DNA of 6,170 nt from an uncultured Porphyromonas sp. (GTDB taxonomy: Bacteria > Bacteroidota > Bacteroidia > Bacteroidales > Porphyromonadaceae). The DNA is taken from positions 1 through 6,170 of the forward strand of contig CAMCJO010000138.1 in NCBI GenBank assembly GCA_945875135.1. Reading direction: 5' to 3'. Under the pieces are notes generated by a model. The model made no database searches, was not told where the DNA came from, and worked only from the letters and a program-made list of their open reading frames with translations. A program made the translations under genes and the position numbers. The first letter of the stretch is position 1. Every line of letters starts with the position of its first letter. This document shows positions 1 through 6,170 of the stretch, one piece after another.

Positions 1-960
1 CAGCTCTGCACTCGTTCGGAGCGTATTGGGGCATCGTGTGGTACGATTCCCCACATGTTTTACTACTGGTGGCTACGGCAAAACCGCACCGTCTGGCTCT
101 GGGTTATCTCAATCTTCGCTTCGCTCGCTGTCATTGCTGCATTTACGGGGCTATACCTTGGGATACGTCTCTACGTCCGCATGTGGAGACGGACGAAGCG
201 ATTGCGCAGTCCTTACAAGCGCAATAGAGTTTTGCATTGGCACCTCGTTGGGGGCGTCATCTTCGGACTCTCGCTGACGCTCTTCGCTCTCAGCGGGGTG
301 ATGTCGCTCTACGATCTGCCATCGTGGATCGTGCCTCAGCACGACACGAAGGCGAAGCGCAAGGAGGTGCAGGTCGTAGAGGCTCCACAGCTGGGACGCT
401 CGGACACTTATGACTACCGCTTGCTGCTTGACCTAGGCGGCGTGCAGCAGATTACTTGGCGGAGCTATGGCGGACACCCTTACTACGAGGTGCAACGCCA
501 CGGACAGCTAGAGAGCTGGGATGCGCTGGGCGAAGCTCCACAGCCGTTGCATCTGACAGAGCAGGACATTAAAGCTAAGCTCACGCCGGTGCTGGGAACT
601 TCCGAGATGCAGATTGAGCTAATGGAGCACTATGACAACTACTATGTCAGTCTAAACAACCTCTACGAGCTACCGATCTACCGCATCTCGGCACAGGACA
701 AGGAGTCGAGTCGTCTCTACATCAGTCCGACGACAGGGGAGACACGCTACTACAGTCTCAACGGGCGGGTCAAGAAGTGGCTTTACCCCTTCTGTCACAA
801 CCTCCGCATTGGCTTCTTTGCGGAGCATCCGACGCTGCGCATCATCTGTATGTTGGTGCTGGTGCTAGGTGGGTTGGTCGTTTCGGTGAGTGGCGTAATA
901 CTCGGTTTTCGTTATCTTCGCAGAGTCATTCATCGGGCTAAGTCTCGCCGTAACAAATAA
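1..960 (+). CDS. PepSY-associated transmembrane protein, 5'-truncated by the window edge
   Basis: The frame is open from the first base to the TAA at 958-960, giving 319 visible residues; the N-terminus lies outside the window. The ATG at 55 is internal: residues 7-27, upstream and downstream of it, carry the family pattern G-x-x-P-H-x-x-Y-x-x-x-L-R (GTIPHMFYYWWLR). Three hydrophobic helices are visible, at about residues 32-56, 80-104 and 279-303. The first two are joined by a very basic loop containing SPYKRNR, so that loop and the basic C-terminal tail should be cytoplasmic, and residues 105-278 should form a periplasmic PepSY-like region. Histidines at 18, 79, 81 and 266 sit at helix borders, as in this family. 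A first helix and a first periplasmic domain are presumably upstream. Relatives (the PiuB/FpvG type) are linked to siderophore, iron or heme handling. A role in cobalt, heme or corrinoid uptake here is only an inference from its position 40 bases before the cobalamin genes. Confidence 0.85.
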   Translation, partial: QLCTRSERIGASCGTIPHMFYYWWLRQNRTVWLWVISIFASLAVIAAFTGLYLGIRLYVRMWRRTKRLRSPYKRNRVLHWHLVGGVIFGLSLTLFALSGVMSLYDLPSWIVPQHDTKAKRKEVQVVEAPQLGRSDTYDYRLLLDLGGVQQITWRSYGGHPYYEVQRHGQLESWDALGEAPQPLHLTEQDIKAKLTPVLGTSEMQIELMEHYDNYYVSLNNLYELPIYRISAQDKESSRLYISPTTGETRYYSLNGRVKKWLYPFCHNLRIGFFAEHPTLRIICMLVLVLGGLVVSVSGVILGFRYLRRVIHRAKSRRNK

Positions 961-1000
961 GAGGTGTGCCAAGCCCGTCCAACAATAGTAAAGAGAGACT
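961..1000 (+). other. Short gap between the PepSY gene and cobJ-cbiC
   Basis: This is the only gap of note inside the window. It is too short to hold a cobalamin riboswitch or a convincing intrinsic terminator. An A/G-rich stretch (GTAAAGAGAG) ends a few bases before the cobJ ATG and may help initiation, but it is not a strong Shine-Dalgarno match, as expected for Bacteroidota. Its size suggests that the PepSY gene and the cobalamin genes can be co-transcribed. Confidence 0.5.
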
Positions 1001-2404
1001 ATGAAAAAGATCTATATCGCCGGCATCGGTCCCGGCAGTCCTGAAGATATAACGCCCGCTGTGCATCAAGCCCTCAGAGAGGCTGATGTAGTGGTCGGGT
1101 ATGCTTACTACTTTCAGTTTATCCAAGAGTATCTACACGAGGGTGCTGAGTGCATCGACACCGGTATGCGTCAAGAGCGTGAGCGAGCTAGGCTAGCTAT
1201 CGAGCGAGCTGAGGCGGGGCAGACCGTTTGTGTCATTAGTTCTGGAGATGCGGGTATCTACGGGATGGCTCCGCTTCTCTATGAGATGTGCGATGAGCGG
1301 GGTAGTGATGTAGAGCTAGAGGTCTTGCCTGGGATCTCTGCTTTTCAGAAAGCGGCTGCACTCCTCGGGGCTCCCATTGGTCATGACCTCTGCATCATCT
1401 CGCTGAGCGATTTGATGACTCCGTGGGCAATCATCGAGCGACGTGCCATAGCGGCTGCAGAGGCTGACTTCGTCACGGCACTATACAATCCTAAGAGCAT
1501 CAAGCGGTACTGGCAGTTAGAGCGTGTGCGCGAGCTATTCCTCAAGCACCGCTCACCCGACACGCCCGTAGGACTGGTGCAACAGGCGGGGCGTCCCGAC
1601 CAGCGTGTCTGGACGACGACGCTACGAGAGCTGGATACGCAAGATGTGGATATGTTTACCGTCCTCATCATTGGCAATAGTCAGAGCTTCCTCTCAAAGG
1701 GCAAGATCGTCACGCCACGAGGTTACTATCGAGACAAAGGTAGTGACGAAGAGAAGGTGGGGCAGCGCATCATGAGCGAAAGCTTTCGCACGATCCTCTC
1801 GCTACTCAAGCATCCCGAGAGCTATCCACTCGACCATCTCTGGGCGATGCTCCACGCGGTCCATACGACGGCCGACTTTGAGATGGAGGAGCTACTCTAC
1901 AGCGACCACAATGCGGTCTCTCGCATTTACCAAGGCTATGTCGATGGCAAGATACGCACCATCGTGACCGACGTGACGATGGTCGCCTCGGGCATCCGCA
2001 AAGGCGCCTTGGCGCGCTACGGTATCGAGGTGCTCTGCTACTTGCACGATCCACGTGTGGCTGAGATGGCAGAGCGACTGGACATCACCCGCACACAGGC
2101 TGGCATACGGCTCGCCGTCGAGGAGCATCCCGATGCGCTCTACGCTTTTGGCAACGCCCCGACGGCTCTTATGGAGCTGGCGCACCTCATTCGCCAAGGC
2201 AAGGCTCACCCCGCTGGAATTGTCGCAGCACCCGTAGGCTTCGTCCATGTGTGCGAGTCAAAGCACATGGTCAAGCCCTTTCACGACATCCCTAAGCTCA
2301 TCATTGAGGGGCGCAAAGGGGGCAGCAATCTTGCGGCAACGCTAGTCAACGCGACCCTCAGCTATGGAGATGCCGAGACGCTCAAGCCTGGTCGTGACTT
2401 ATGA
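1001..2404 (+). CDS. cobJ-cbiC: Bifunctional CobJ/CbiH (C17-methyltransferase) - CbiC/CobH (precorrin-8 methylmutase) fusion
   Basis: This 467-residue cytoplasmic protein joins two corrin-ring enzymes. Residues 1 to about 243 are a SAM-dependent tetrapyrrole methylase of the CobJ/CbiH type, which methylates C17 with ring contraction. Its marks are GIGPG (8-12), ISSGDAGIYG (79-88), LPGISAFQ (109-116), SLSDLMTPW (134-142) and ALYNPKS (160-166). Residues from about 255 to 460 are CbiC/CobH, which moves the C11 methyl to C12 to form (cobalt-)hydrogenobyrinate-type product. Its marks are the HTTAD segment, whose His288 aligns with the catalytic His of CobH, then TDVTMVASGI (323-332), GNAPTAL (384-390), PVGFV (411-415), ESK (419-421) and GRKGGS (437-442). 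Both domains look full-length and intact. The start is fixed by the canonical N-terminal strand MKKIYIAGIGPG. The two steps it joins are not consecutive in the pathway. The stop overlaps the cobL start by 4 bases. Confidence 0.95.
   Translation: MKKIYIAGIGPGSPEDITPAVHQALREADVVVGYAYYFQFIQEYLHEGAECIDTGMRQERERARLAIERAEAGQTVCVISSGDAGIYGMAPLLYEMCDERGSDVELEVLPGISAFQKAAALLGAPIGHDLCIISLSDLMTPWAIIERRAIAAAEADFVTALYNPKSIKRYWQLERVRELFLKHRSPDTPVGLVQQAGRPDQRVWTTTLRELDTQDVDMFTVLIIGNSQSFLSKGKIVTPRGYYRDKGSDEEKVGQRIMSESFRTILSLLKHPESYPLDHLWAMLHAVHTTADFEMEELLYSDHNAVSRIYQGYVDGKIRTIVTDVTMVASGIRKGALARYGIEVLCYLHDPRVAEMAERLDITRTQAGIRLAVEEHPDALYAFGNAPTALMELAHLIRQGKAHPAGIVAAPVGFVHVCESKHMVKPFHDIPKLIIEGRKGGSNLAATLVNATLSYGDAETLKPGRDL
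2401..2404 (+). other. ATGA stop-start overlap, cobJ-cbiC to cobL
   Basis: The TGA of the cobJ-cbiC frame (2402-2404) overlaps the ATG of cobL (2401-2403). This arrangement usually means translational coupling by re-initiation. No strong ribosome binding site is seen before it. Confidence 0.85.
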
Positions 2405-3594
2405 AAATCATCCTCATAGGAATCAGTGACGACCGAGAGCAGCGGTGGAGCCCAGAGCTGCTGGAGCGGCTTGCTGGCGAGCGCGTCTTCTCGGGCGGTG
2501 CACGGCACCACGAGATTGTCCGTGAGATCTTGCCGACGGAGTATCACTGGATAGATATAACCCCGCCGATAGACGATGTGATCGAGCAGTACAAAGCGTA
2601 CGACACAGTCGTTGTCTTCGCCTCCTGCGACCCCATCTTCAACGGCATCGGACAGCGCATTATGCAGCTTCTCCCCGAGGCGGAGATCGAGCTGCACCCT
2701 TACTTCCACTCCCTGCAGCTCCTCGCTCATGCGGCTCTGCTACCTTACCAAGATATGCACGTCGTGTCGCTCACGGGGAGACCGTGGCAAGCCTTTGACG
2801 CAGCACTAATCTCTGGCGAGCGCATGATTGGCATCCTGACCGACCGCAAGGAGCACACCCCTCAGCGCATCGCCCAGCGTATGCTCGACTACGGCTATGA
2901 CAATTACAAAGCCATCGTCGGGGAGCATCTGGGCAATAGGGAGCGACAGCAGCTCTCTCGCCTCTCTATTGCGGAAATGGCTGAGCGCACTTTTGCCTAT
3001 CCCAACAACTTAATCCTCATTCAGACGAAGCCCTTGCCTCGTCCCTTTGGCATCCCCGATGCGGACTTTATCCCACTCAATGGGCGTGAGCGGATGATTA
3101 CCAAGCGGGCGATACGTCTCGAGACGCTCTCGCAGCTAGACCTGCATCAGACGCACGTCCTGTGGGATATCGGCTCTTGCACAGGCTCCGTCTCTATCGA
3201 GGCGCGCCTACAGCAGCCGAGCCTGCAGGTCGTTGCCTTCGAGATACGTCCCGAGGGCGCCGAGCTCCTCGACGCCAATGCGCGTCGTCATCACACCCCG
3301 GGCATCACCTTCTGCGGGGGCGACTTCCTCTGCGCCGACCTCGACCCACTACCTCAGCCCGATGCAGTCTTCATCGGAGGGCATGGCGGACATTTGCAGG
3401 AGATCGTTGAGGAGGTGTGGCGTCGTCTCGCCATAGGCGGGCGGATCGTCTTTAACTCCGTCTCGAGCGAGAGTCAGGAGTCCTTCAGACGAGCCATTGC
3501 ATCCGTCGGTGGCTCCATCGCCTCCACGACCCGCATGCAGATCGATGACTACAACCCGATAGCTGTCTTACAAGCGACCAAAAGCACACACTAA
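2401..3594 (+). CDS. cobL: CobL: bifunctional precorrin-6Y/7 C5,15-methyltransferase (CbiE-CbiT), decarboxylating
   Basis: This 397-residue cytoplasmic enzyme adds methyl groups at C5 and C15 and decarboxylates the C12 acetate, late in corrin-ring formation. The N-terminal CbiE domain (about 1-210) is a tetrapyrrole methylase in the Bacteroidota form: the GxGPGDP loop is replaced by GISDDREQ, followed by FSGGARHHE (30-38), SLTGRPW (123-129), GILTDR (144-149) and GEHLGN (174-179). The C-terminal CbiT domain (about 225-392) is a Rossmann-type methyltransferase with MITK (232-235), the SAM-binding segment WDIGSCTGSVSIEA (255-268), an acidic residue after the next strand (FEIRPEG, 280-286) and FIGGHGG (324-330). 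The length is normal for a CobL fusion. One oddity is residue 76: the motif reads ASCDPIF, with Cys where the family normally has Gly (SGDP). The gene overlaps cobJ-cbiC by 4 bases and ends 5 bases before cbiG-cobM. Confidence 0.95.
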   Translation: MKIILIGISDDREQRWSPELLERLAGERVFSGGARHHEIVREILPTEYHWIDITPPIDDVIEQYKAYDTVVVFASCDPIFNGIGQRIMQLLPEAEIELHPYFHSLQLLAHAALLPYQDMHVVSLTGRPWQAFDAALISGERMIGILTDRKEHTPQRIAQRMLDYGYDNYKAIVGEHLGNRERQQLSRLSIAEMAERTFAYPNNLILIQTKPLPRPFGIPDADFIPLNGRERMITKRAIRLETLSQLDLHQTHVLWDIGSCTGSVSIEARLQQPSLQVVAFEIRPEGAELLDANARRHHTPGITFCGGDFLCADLDPLPQPDAVFIGGHGGHLQEIVEEVWRRLAIGGRIVFNSVSSESQESFRRAIASVGGSIASTTRMQIDDYNPIAVLQATKSTH

Positions 3595-3599
3595 TTCGT

Positions 3600-5435
3600 A
3601 TGAACTCAAAACCACGCATAGCGATCCTCGCCATCTCTCCCGATGGCCAAAAGGTCGCACTACAGATAGCGAGCGAACTGCCCGACGTAAAGCTCTATAC
3701 AACACACAGTGAGGAGCCAAGCGAAGCATTCACCCTACTGCCCAACCTTGCCGAGGGGGCTAAGACGCTCTTTGCCGAGAGCGATGTCTTACTCTTTGTC
3801 TCCGCTATGGGGATCTGCGTTCGCACCATTGCCCCGCTACTCAGAGACAAGCATCATGACCCAGCAGTCCTCTGCGTAGACACCACGGGGCGGTATGTCA
3901 TCTCCGTCGCTTCGGGACACATTGGCGGCGCCAACGAGTGGACCGAGCGCATCGCACACATACTAGGTGCCGAGCCAGTCATCACCACGCAGAGCGACCG
4001 ACAGGGGCTCTGGGCGTTAGACACCTTGGGCGCAGAAAGCGGATGGAGTAGCGAGACCGCCGGCTCTAGTATGAACGCAGCCGTCACCACCTTTGTCAAT
4101 AAGCGTCCTGTCGCTCTGCTCCTGGAGATGCGCTCCGAGGGTACCGCTTACCTAGAGCGCACCCGCCCAGAGCATGTGGATATCTACTACCGCTACGAGG
4201 ATGTCGACCAGAGCCGCTACGACCTGCTCATAGCGGTGAGCTATCGCCTGCTCGAGGGCTTGACCATCCCTTGTCTTTACTTCCGCCCGCCGCTCCTGCA
4301 CCTTGGCGTGGGGTGTCGCCATCAGGCAAATCCCGATGGTGTCGTGGCGCATATCCTCTCCGACATTCGTGCCAAAGGCTTTGCCCCCAGTGCCATCGCC
4401 ACGATCAATAGCATCGAGCTCAAGCGTGGCGAGCCGATCCTCGACGCACTCTCCCAGCACTTAGGCAAGCCTTGCCACTTCTATAGTAGCGATGAGCTAG
4501 CCGCCATCGAGGTACCCAACCCCTCAGAGCGTGTCGCCACCGCCACTGGTTCGACGAGCGTCAGCGAAGCCTCTGCACTCGCAGCTAGTCAAGGTGGACT
4601 CCTTATTATAGAAAAGCAAAAAGGATGTCTCACGCCGCAGAGCGACTTCACCTATAGCCTCGCCGTAGCTCCCGAAGGGTTGCCCCACGGACATATAGAG
4701 ATTGTCGGGGCGGGCCCGGGCGACCCAGAGCTAATCTCCGTGCGTGGTAAGCACTTCCTTGAGCGTGCCGACCTGATCCTCTATGCTGGTAGCTTAGTCC
4801 CCATTGAGTTAACCTACTATGCCAAGGAGGGTGCCACGGTGAGAAGTTCTGCCGATATGAACCTCGAGGAGCAGTTTGCCTTGATGCGGGAGTTTTACGA
4901 CAAGCATGCGCTCATCGTGCGGCTACACACGGGAGACCCCGCCATCTTTGGCGCGATACAGGAGCAGATGGCGCTCTTTGATGAGGCGGGCATGAGTTAC
5001 CACATCACGCCCGGCATCTCCTCTTTCCTAGCAGCCGCCGCAGAGCTTAGGTCTCAGTTTACCATCCCCGAGCGTGTGCAGACCATCATTCTAACCCGAG
5101 GCGGTGGTCGCACGCCAATGCCCGAGCGGGAGCAACTGCACAAGCTTGCCGCCTCGCAGAGCACGATGTGCATCTACCTCAGTGCCACCCTTGCCGAGGA
5201 GGTGCAGCGGGAGCTTCTCGTTCACTACCCGCCCACGACACCCGTGGCGGTCTGCTACAAGCTCACTTGGCCCGAGCAGCGCATCTATCGCGGTCAACTC
5301 TCCGAGCTGGCACAGATAGTTCGTGAGCACCACCTCACGCTCACCACGCTGATGGTCGTCGGGGATGCCATCGACAACCGTGCGGGGCTCTCTAAGCTCT
5401 ACAACGACAACTTCAAGCACCTCTTCCGCCGATGA
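3600..5435 (+). CDS. cbiG-cobM: Bifunctional CbiG (cobalt-precorrin-5A hydrolase) - CobM/CbiF (precorrin-4 C11-methyltransferase) fusion
   Basis: This 611-residue cytoplasmic protein carries two consecutive pathway steps in one chain. CbiG occupies residues 1 to about 350. Its N-terminal domain has SAMGICVRTIAPLLRDK (68-84) and SVASGHIGGANEWT (102-115), a less conserved middle part follows, and the C-terminal domain has LHLGVGCR (233-240), ATINSIELKRGEP (267-279) and SVSEASAL (320-327). Residues from about 366 to 611 are CobM/CbiF, with GAGPGDPELIS (370-380), LYAGSLVP (394-401), HTGDPAIFGA (443-452), TPGISSF (470-476), TRGGGRTPMPE (499-509) and VVGDAI (586-591). CobM makes the C11-methylated precorrin-5A, and CbiG opens its lactone and releases acetaldehyde, so the substrate moves from the C-terminal to the N-terminal domain. 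CbiG belongs to the anaerobic, early-cobalt route. All key motifs look intact. The start, 5 bases after cobL, is the first Met before the first CbiG strand. Confidence 0.95.
   Translation: MNSKPRIAILAISPDGQKVALQIASELPDVKLYTTHSEEPSEAFTLLPNLAEGAKTLFAESDVLLFVSAMGICVRTIAPLLRDKHHDPAVLCVDTTGRYVISVASGHIGGANEWTERIAHILGAEPVITTQSDRQGLWALDTLGAESGWSSETAGSSMNAAVTTFVNKRPVALLLEMRSEGTAYLERTRPEHVDIYYRYEDVDQSRYDLLIAVSYRLLEGLTIPCLYFRPPLLHLGVGCRHQANPDGVVAHILSDIRAKGFAPSAIATINSIELKRGEPILDALSQHLGKPCHFYSSDELAAIEVPNPSERVATATGSTSVSEASALAASQGGLLIIEKQKGCLTPQSDFTYSLAVAPEGLPHGHIEIVGAGPGDPELISVRGKHFLERADLILYAGSLVPIELTYYAKEGATVRSSADMNLEEQFALMREFYDKHALIVRLHTGDPAIFGAIQEQMALFDEAGMSYHITPGISSFLAAAAELRSQFTIPERVQTIILTRGGGRTPMPEREQLHKLAASQSTMCIYLSATLAEEVQRELLVHYPPTTPVAVCYKLTWPEQRIYRGQLSELAQIVREHHLTLTTLMVVGDAIDNRAGLSKLYNDNFKHLFRR
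5432..5435 (+). other. ATGA stop-start overlap, cbiG-cobM to cobI
   Basis: The TGA of the cbiG-cobM frame (5433-5435) overlaps the ATG of cobI (5432-5434). It is the second such overlap in the block and supports one coupled operon. Confidence 0.85.
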
Positions 5436-6142
5436 AAGCGCCACACCCGATAGCGATTGTCTCTCTCGGTGCTGCCACGCCTGAAGACATCTCCATGCGG
5501 GCCTATGGCAAGCTCCAGAGGGCATACGAGATCTATTGCCTAGGCGAGGCAGCTCACCGAATAGTTGCTGCGCTACCCGAGGGTACCCACCTCGCGCAGC
5601 GGTGTCAGATCCTAGAGATCCCGATGAGCAGTGACCGCACAGAGGCGATCCGCTACTACGAGCAGCTGGCCACTCGACTACTAGATCAGCAGAGTAGGGG
5701 ACTCGCTTGTAGCGTCGTCACCATCGGCGATGCCGGCACCTACGCCACGGTGCAGTATCTCGTTGACCTACTCCGTCAGGCAGATGCCGAGGTGGAGGTA
5801 GTGCCGGGGATACCTTATTATATAGCCGCAGCGGCAACCGTCGGCGAGGGGTTGGTGCGCCAAGATGAGTCGCTCCTCGTGCTGAGCAAAGTCGCCAGTG
5901 AGTCTCAGCTTCGCGAAGCATTGGCGCAGGGACATACGGTGGTAGTGATGAAGCTCTCGCGCTGTGCCGACATCGTTCGTAAGGTAATCGCCGAGGATGG
6001 TTACGACTTCATCTACGCCGAGCATCTCGGAAATCCCGCTCTAGAGCTACTCAGCAGTGATCGAGAGCAGCTTCTCGCTCGTCAGCCTATCCCTTACTTC
6101 TCGCTCATCATCATACGTCCTACCCGAAGCAGCACTCACTAA
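5432..6142 (+). CDS. cobI: Precorrin-2/cobalt-factor II C20-methyltransferase (CobI/CbiL)
   Basis: This 236-residue SAM-dependent tetrapyrrole methylase of normal family length most likely performs the first peripheral methylation, at C20. Supporting segments are PMSSDRTEA (64-72), which resembles the PMSKDR segment of Bacteroidota CobI, TIGDAGTYATVQYL (97-110) in place of the usual GDP motif, VVPGIPYYIAAAA (123-135) and IPYFSLIIIRP (220-230) at the end. The assignment as CobI, rather than another methylase, also rests on context: CobJ, CobM and CbiE are already accounted for in the neighbouring genes, and C20 methylation is the missing paralogous step. One oddity is the N-terminal glycine-rich loop, which reads SLGAATPEDIS (11-21) and has lost the second and third glycines of GxGPGxPE. 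The gene overlaps cbiG-cobM by 4 bases and is the last gene in the window. The family call is firm; the exact substrate is somewhat less so. Confidence 0.87.
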   Translation: MKAPHPIAIVSLGAATPEDISMRAYGKLQRAYEIYCLGEAAHRIVAALPEGTHLAQRCQILEIPMSSDRTEAIRYYEQLATRLLDQQSRGLACSVVTIGDAGTYATVQYLVDLLRQADAEVEVVPGIPYYIAAAATVGEGLVRQDESLLVLSKVASESQLREALAQGHTVVVMKLSRCADIVRKVIAEDGYDFIYAEHLGNPALELLSSDREQLLARQPIPYFSLIIIRPTRSSTH

Positions 6143-6150
6143 GTCACTAC

Positions 6151-6164
6151 TTGCGATACCGCAA
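6151..6164 (+). repeat. Short inverted repeat after cobI
   Basis: TTGCG and CGCAA form a perfect 5-base stem around a 4-base loop (ATAC), nine bases after the cobI stop. It is followed by CTCTTA and then the window ends, so no T-run is visible. It could be part of a terminator or processing hairpin, or chance. Confidence 0.25.
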
Positions 6165-6170
6165 CTCTTA

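Noticed and set aside
3..54. Frame 3 at the left edge reads ALHSFGAYWGIVWYDSPH, resembling the LHS motif of PepSY membrane proteins and hinting at a frameshift at the CCCC run (49-52).
   Set aside because: Frame 1 is open over the same bases and gives GASCGTIPHMFYYWWLR, which fits the family's G-x-x-P-H-x-x-Y-x-x-x-L-R pattern without any shift.
26..277. Alternative + strand reading frame of 83 codons over the start of the PepSY gene.
   Set aside because: It lies in another frame of a gene with clear transmembrane and family signals, and its translation is low-complexity and serine-rich with no recognisable motif.
913..920. TATCTTCG resembles the Bacteroidota -7 box (TAnnTTTG) near the end of the PepSY gene, a possible promoter for cobJ-cbiC.
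   Set aside because: It has one mismatch and lacks a TTG/TTTG -33 box at the right spacing; it also lies in coding sequence.
961..1000. Cobalamin riboswitch before cobJ-cbiC.
   Set aside because: The gap is 40 bases, far shorter than the aptamer, and shows no B12-box-like segment; any riboswitch must be upstream of the window.
1892..2248. Minus-strand open frame of 118 codons inside the CbiC domain.
   Set aside because: It is fully antisense to a conserved enzyme domain and has no motif; it is a shadow of the codon bias.
2362..2730. Minus-strand open frame of 122 codons across the cobJ-cbiC/cobL junction.
   Set aside because: It is antisense to two well-supported coding regions, with no recognisable domain or initiation context.
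5091..5525. Minus-strand open frame of 144 codons across the cobM/cobI junction.
   Set aside because: It is antisense to conserved CobM motifs and the cobI start; the translation shows no known fold.

Overview
The window looks like part of a chromosomal cobalamin (vitamin B12) biosynthesis operon from a member of the Bacteroidota. Porphyromonas or a close relative seems most likely. The reasons are the bifunctional fusions CobJ-CbiC and CbiG-CobM, a CobL whose N-terminus has the phylum-typical form (MKIILIGISDD rather than the usual glycine-rich GxGPGDP start), a moderately GC-rich composition, and the absence of clear Shine-Dalgarno sequences. The genus is inferred from memory of family sequences, not from a search.

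Layout: all five genes lie on the + strand and fill almost the whole window. Positions 1-960 hold the 3' part of a PepSY-type inner-membrane protein gene whose start lies upstream of the window. After a 40-base gap come four corrin-ring genes. These are a CobJ(CbiH)-CbiC fusion (1001-2404), CobL (CbiE-CbiT, 2401-3594), a CbiG-CobM(CbiF) fusion (3600-5435) and CobI(CbiL) (5432-6142). The junctions inside this block are a 4-base ATGA overlap, a 5-base gap and another 4-base ATGA overlap, which indicates one transcript with coupled translation. The last 28 bases carry only a short inverted repeat.

How the genes work together: CobI methylates C20, CobJ methylates C17 with ring contraction, CobM methylates C11, CbiG opens the lactone and releases acetaldehyde, the CbiE and CbiT parts of CobL methylate C5 and C15 and decarboxylate the C12 side chain, and CbiC moves the C11 methyl to C12 to give the cobyrinate skeleton. 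CbiG marks the oxygen-independent, early-cobalt route. Seven activities are therefore encoded in four reading frames. The C1-methyltransferase CbiD, the reductase CbiJ/CobK, a cobaltochelatase and all later steps are not in the window and would be expected in the flanks. The PepSY membrane protein may serve metal, heme or corrinoid uptake next to the pathway, but this is inferred only from position.

I see no RNA gene, mobile element, CRISPR array or cobalamin riboswitch. I also see no clearly undescribed system. The points most worth a second look are a Cys in place of the near-invariant Gly of the CbiE methylase GDP motif, and a degenerate glycine-rich loop in CobI.
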